Shown here: in pieces, positions 63,039-64,000 of the stretch
How the letters are laid out: the number at the start of each line of letters is the position of its first letter
Position numbering within the stretch: the first letter of the stretch is position 1
DNA from: Anisus vortex
Taxonomy: Eukaryota > Mollusca > Gastropoda > Planorbidae
NCBI GenBank assembly: GCA_949126835.1
Contig: OX421495.1
Span: 25,072,829 to 25,136,828 of the forward strand
Length of the DNA: 64,000 bases
Reading direction: 5' to 3'
The notes under the pieces: generated by a model
Told to the model about the DNA's origin: nothing
Seen by the model: only the letters and a program-made list of their open reading frames with translations
The model's database searches: none
Program-made: the position numbers and the translations under genes

Positions 63039-64000
63039 GTAGGGATGTTAATATCATTGTTATTTTCGGTTCTCGAAATCCGATTTTAAACAAATTTTAT
63101 TTGTTTTTTTTCTAACCCCCCCCCCCCCCCTCCAACTCATTTCCAAACTTTTTGAACTAAGTTAGAACCCGAAGAAAAAAACATTGCATCGAAAACTTAA
63201 AATTGGCCGTTTTCAACATTTTGTGTATGTAAACATGATTTAAAGTTATATGTGTAAACAACGTTTGACTTGTTTGGATTTTTGTTGTTGTTTATGTGTG
63301 TTACTTTTGTTATTATGTATGTATAGGTTAAAATAGTGCAAGTTTTGTTTCGTGAGCGAGCAATACAAAAATGCACTTTCGCGAACACAGGTGACTGTGT
63401 ATGTAACATGTTGCATAAATCAATAGAATCTTTTTAGAATATGAATAAAAGCCCAGACACGACTATCGGTCTGTTTGGAATGTTTAGCGTCAAGTGGGGC
63501 AAAACCAAGTTTTTGCTTCTCAAGTACGTAGACCAAAAGAATGCGCCGAAGACTCGCGTTAATTGTAACTTTCCTTGTGATTTAGTGTTGTCTGTGCGTA
63601 GATCTATATCGCACGCGATAAAAAACAGCCAACGTAATTGGATTCAGTTATTTCCGATTTTCGTTTAAAATCCCCTAGTTTTTTGTAAGAATAAAAAGTC
63701 GGTAAATGGTTTGTACTTGCTTATTTATTTACAAGAGACTACACATTATCTACTAAAGACAGCATTCAATTAGAGTAAACATCACGGTCATATTTATATA
63801 AGAGAACTTCCTAGCCATTGGCCCCTGAATCTTAATGTTACTGTCATCAGCAATCTCGGACTTGTGCATTTTATGCATTTAACAGTTTTGCATTTTTACA
63901 TGTACAAATATATATAATAATATATATTTTTATGGTGCTACTATCGTCGACAATAACCAATAAGGTTATTTGGTGCATCTAAACACCCCACCAGAGTGGT
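63039..64000. other. End of window, no supported gene
   Basis: Contains a MITE-like GGGATGTTAAT near 63043, a C-run of about 16 bases at 63115-63130, an open frame of 75 codons at 63441-63668 without recognisable domains, and AT-rich sequence to the end. Confidence 0.4.

Noticed and set aside
63441..63668. 75-codon plus-strand open frame
   Set aside because: ATG-started but no recognised domain, splice support or paralogue; left unannotated as a gene.

Overview
The window is AT-rich animal DNA with short exons, long introns, LINEs, hAT elements, a tRNA-derived SINE, a gypsy-type LTR element and very large tandem arrays. The cystine-knot gene pair and the SINE fit a lophotrochozoan, most likely a gastropod mollusc; this is an inference, not a proof. 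By hand count, about 60% of the window is tandem repeat.

The main genic content is a pair of tandem paralogues on the + strand. They encode small secreted cystine-knot growth factors of the neurotrophin/Spatzle type, and no exon is long enough to stand out as an open frame. Gene A (5' exons left of the window) has exons at 25156-25205, 25472-25579 and 45039-45198. Gene B has a signal-peptide exon at 49191-49249, a pro-region exon at 52320-52515 with an in-frame TAG, and exons at 54018-54067, 54332-54439 and 60269-60428. The last three exons have identical lengths (50, 108 and 160 nt) and phases in both copies. About 68 of 98 mature-domain residues are identical by hand alignment.

Layout: 1-8296 and 15628-22240 are one 50-bp satellite lying in gene A intron, split by an almost intact 7.3 kb LTR retrotransposon (8297-15627; 5-bp target duplication GTCTT; LTRs that seem to differ at one base). 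That element carries one 1028-codon open frame with gag, protease and the two ends of integrase, but no reverse transcriptase, RNase H or most of the integrase core. At 22491-25153 a terminal-inverted-repeat transposon, with a hAT-like MITE nested in it, sits exactly on a splice acceptor of gene A. From 25705 to 44535 a 53-bp satellite of about 355 copies fills the last intron of gene A, followed by a SINE and the last exon.

The spacer 45199-49190 holds sequence shared with the region after gene B plus 44-bp and ~50-bp minisatellites. Gene B introns hold a 37-bp minisatellite, LINE fragments, a small ~23-copy array of the same 50-bp satellite, a 53-bp array that repeats a splice donor, a 10-bp array, a LINE broken by a hAT transposon, and a 22-bp minisatellite. 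After gene B come a composite insertion and sequence with little recognisable content.

The two copies can be read against each other. The 50-bp satellite occupies the same intron in both, small in B and enormous in A. A 24-bp piece of the 53-bp satellite occurs once in the homologous intron of B. The locus therefore looks like a natural comparison of how intronic seeds grow into satellites.
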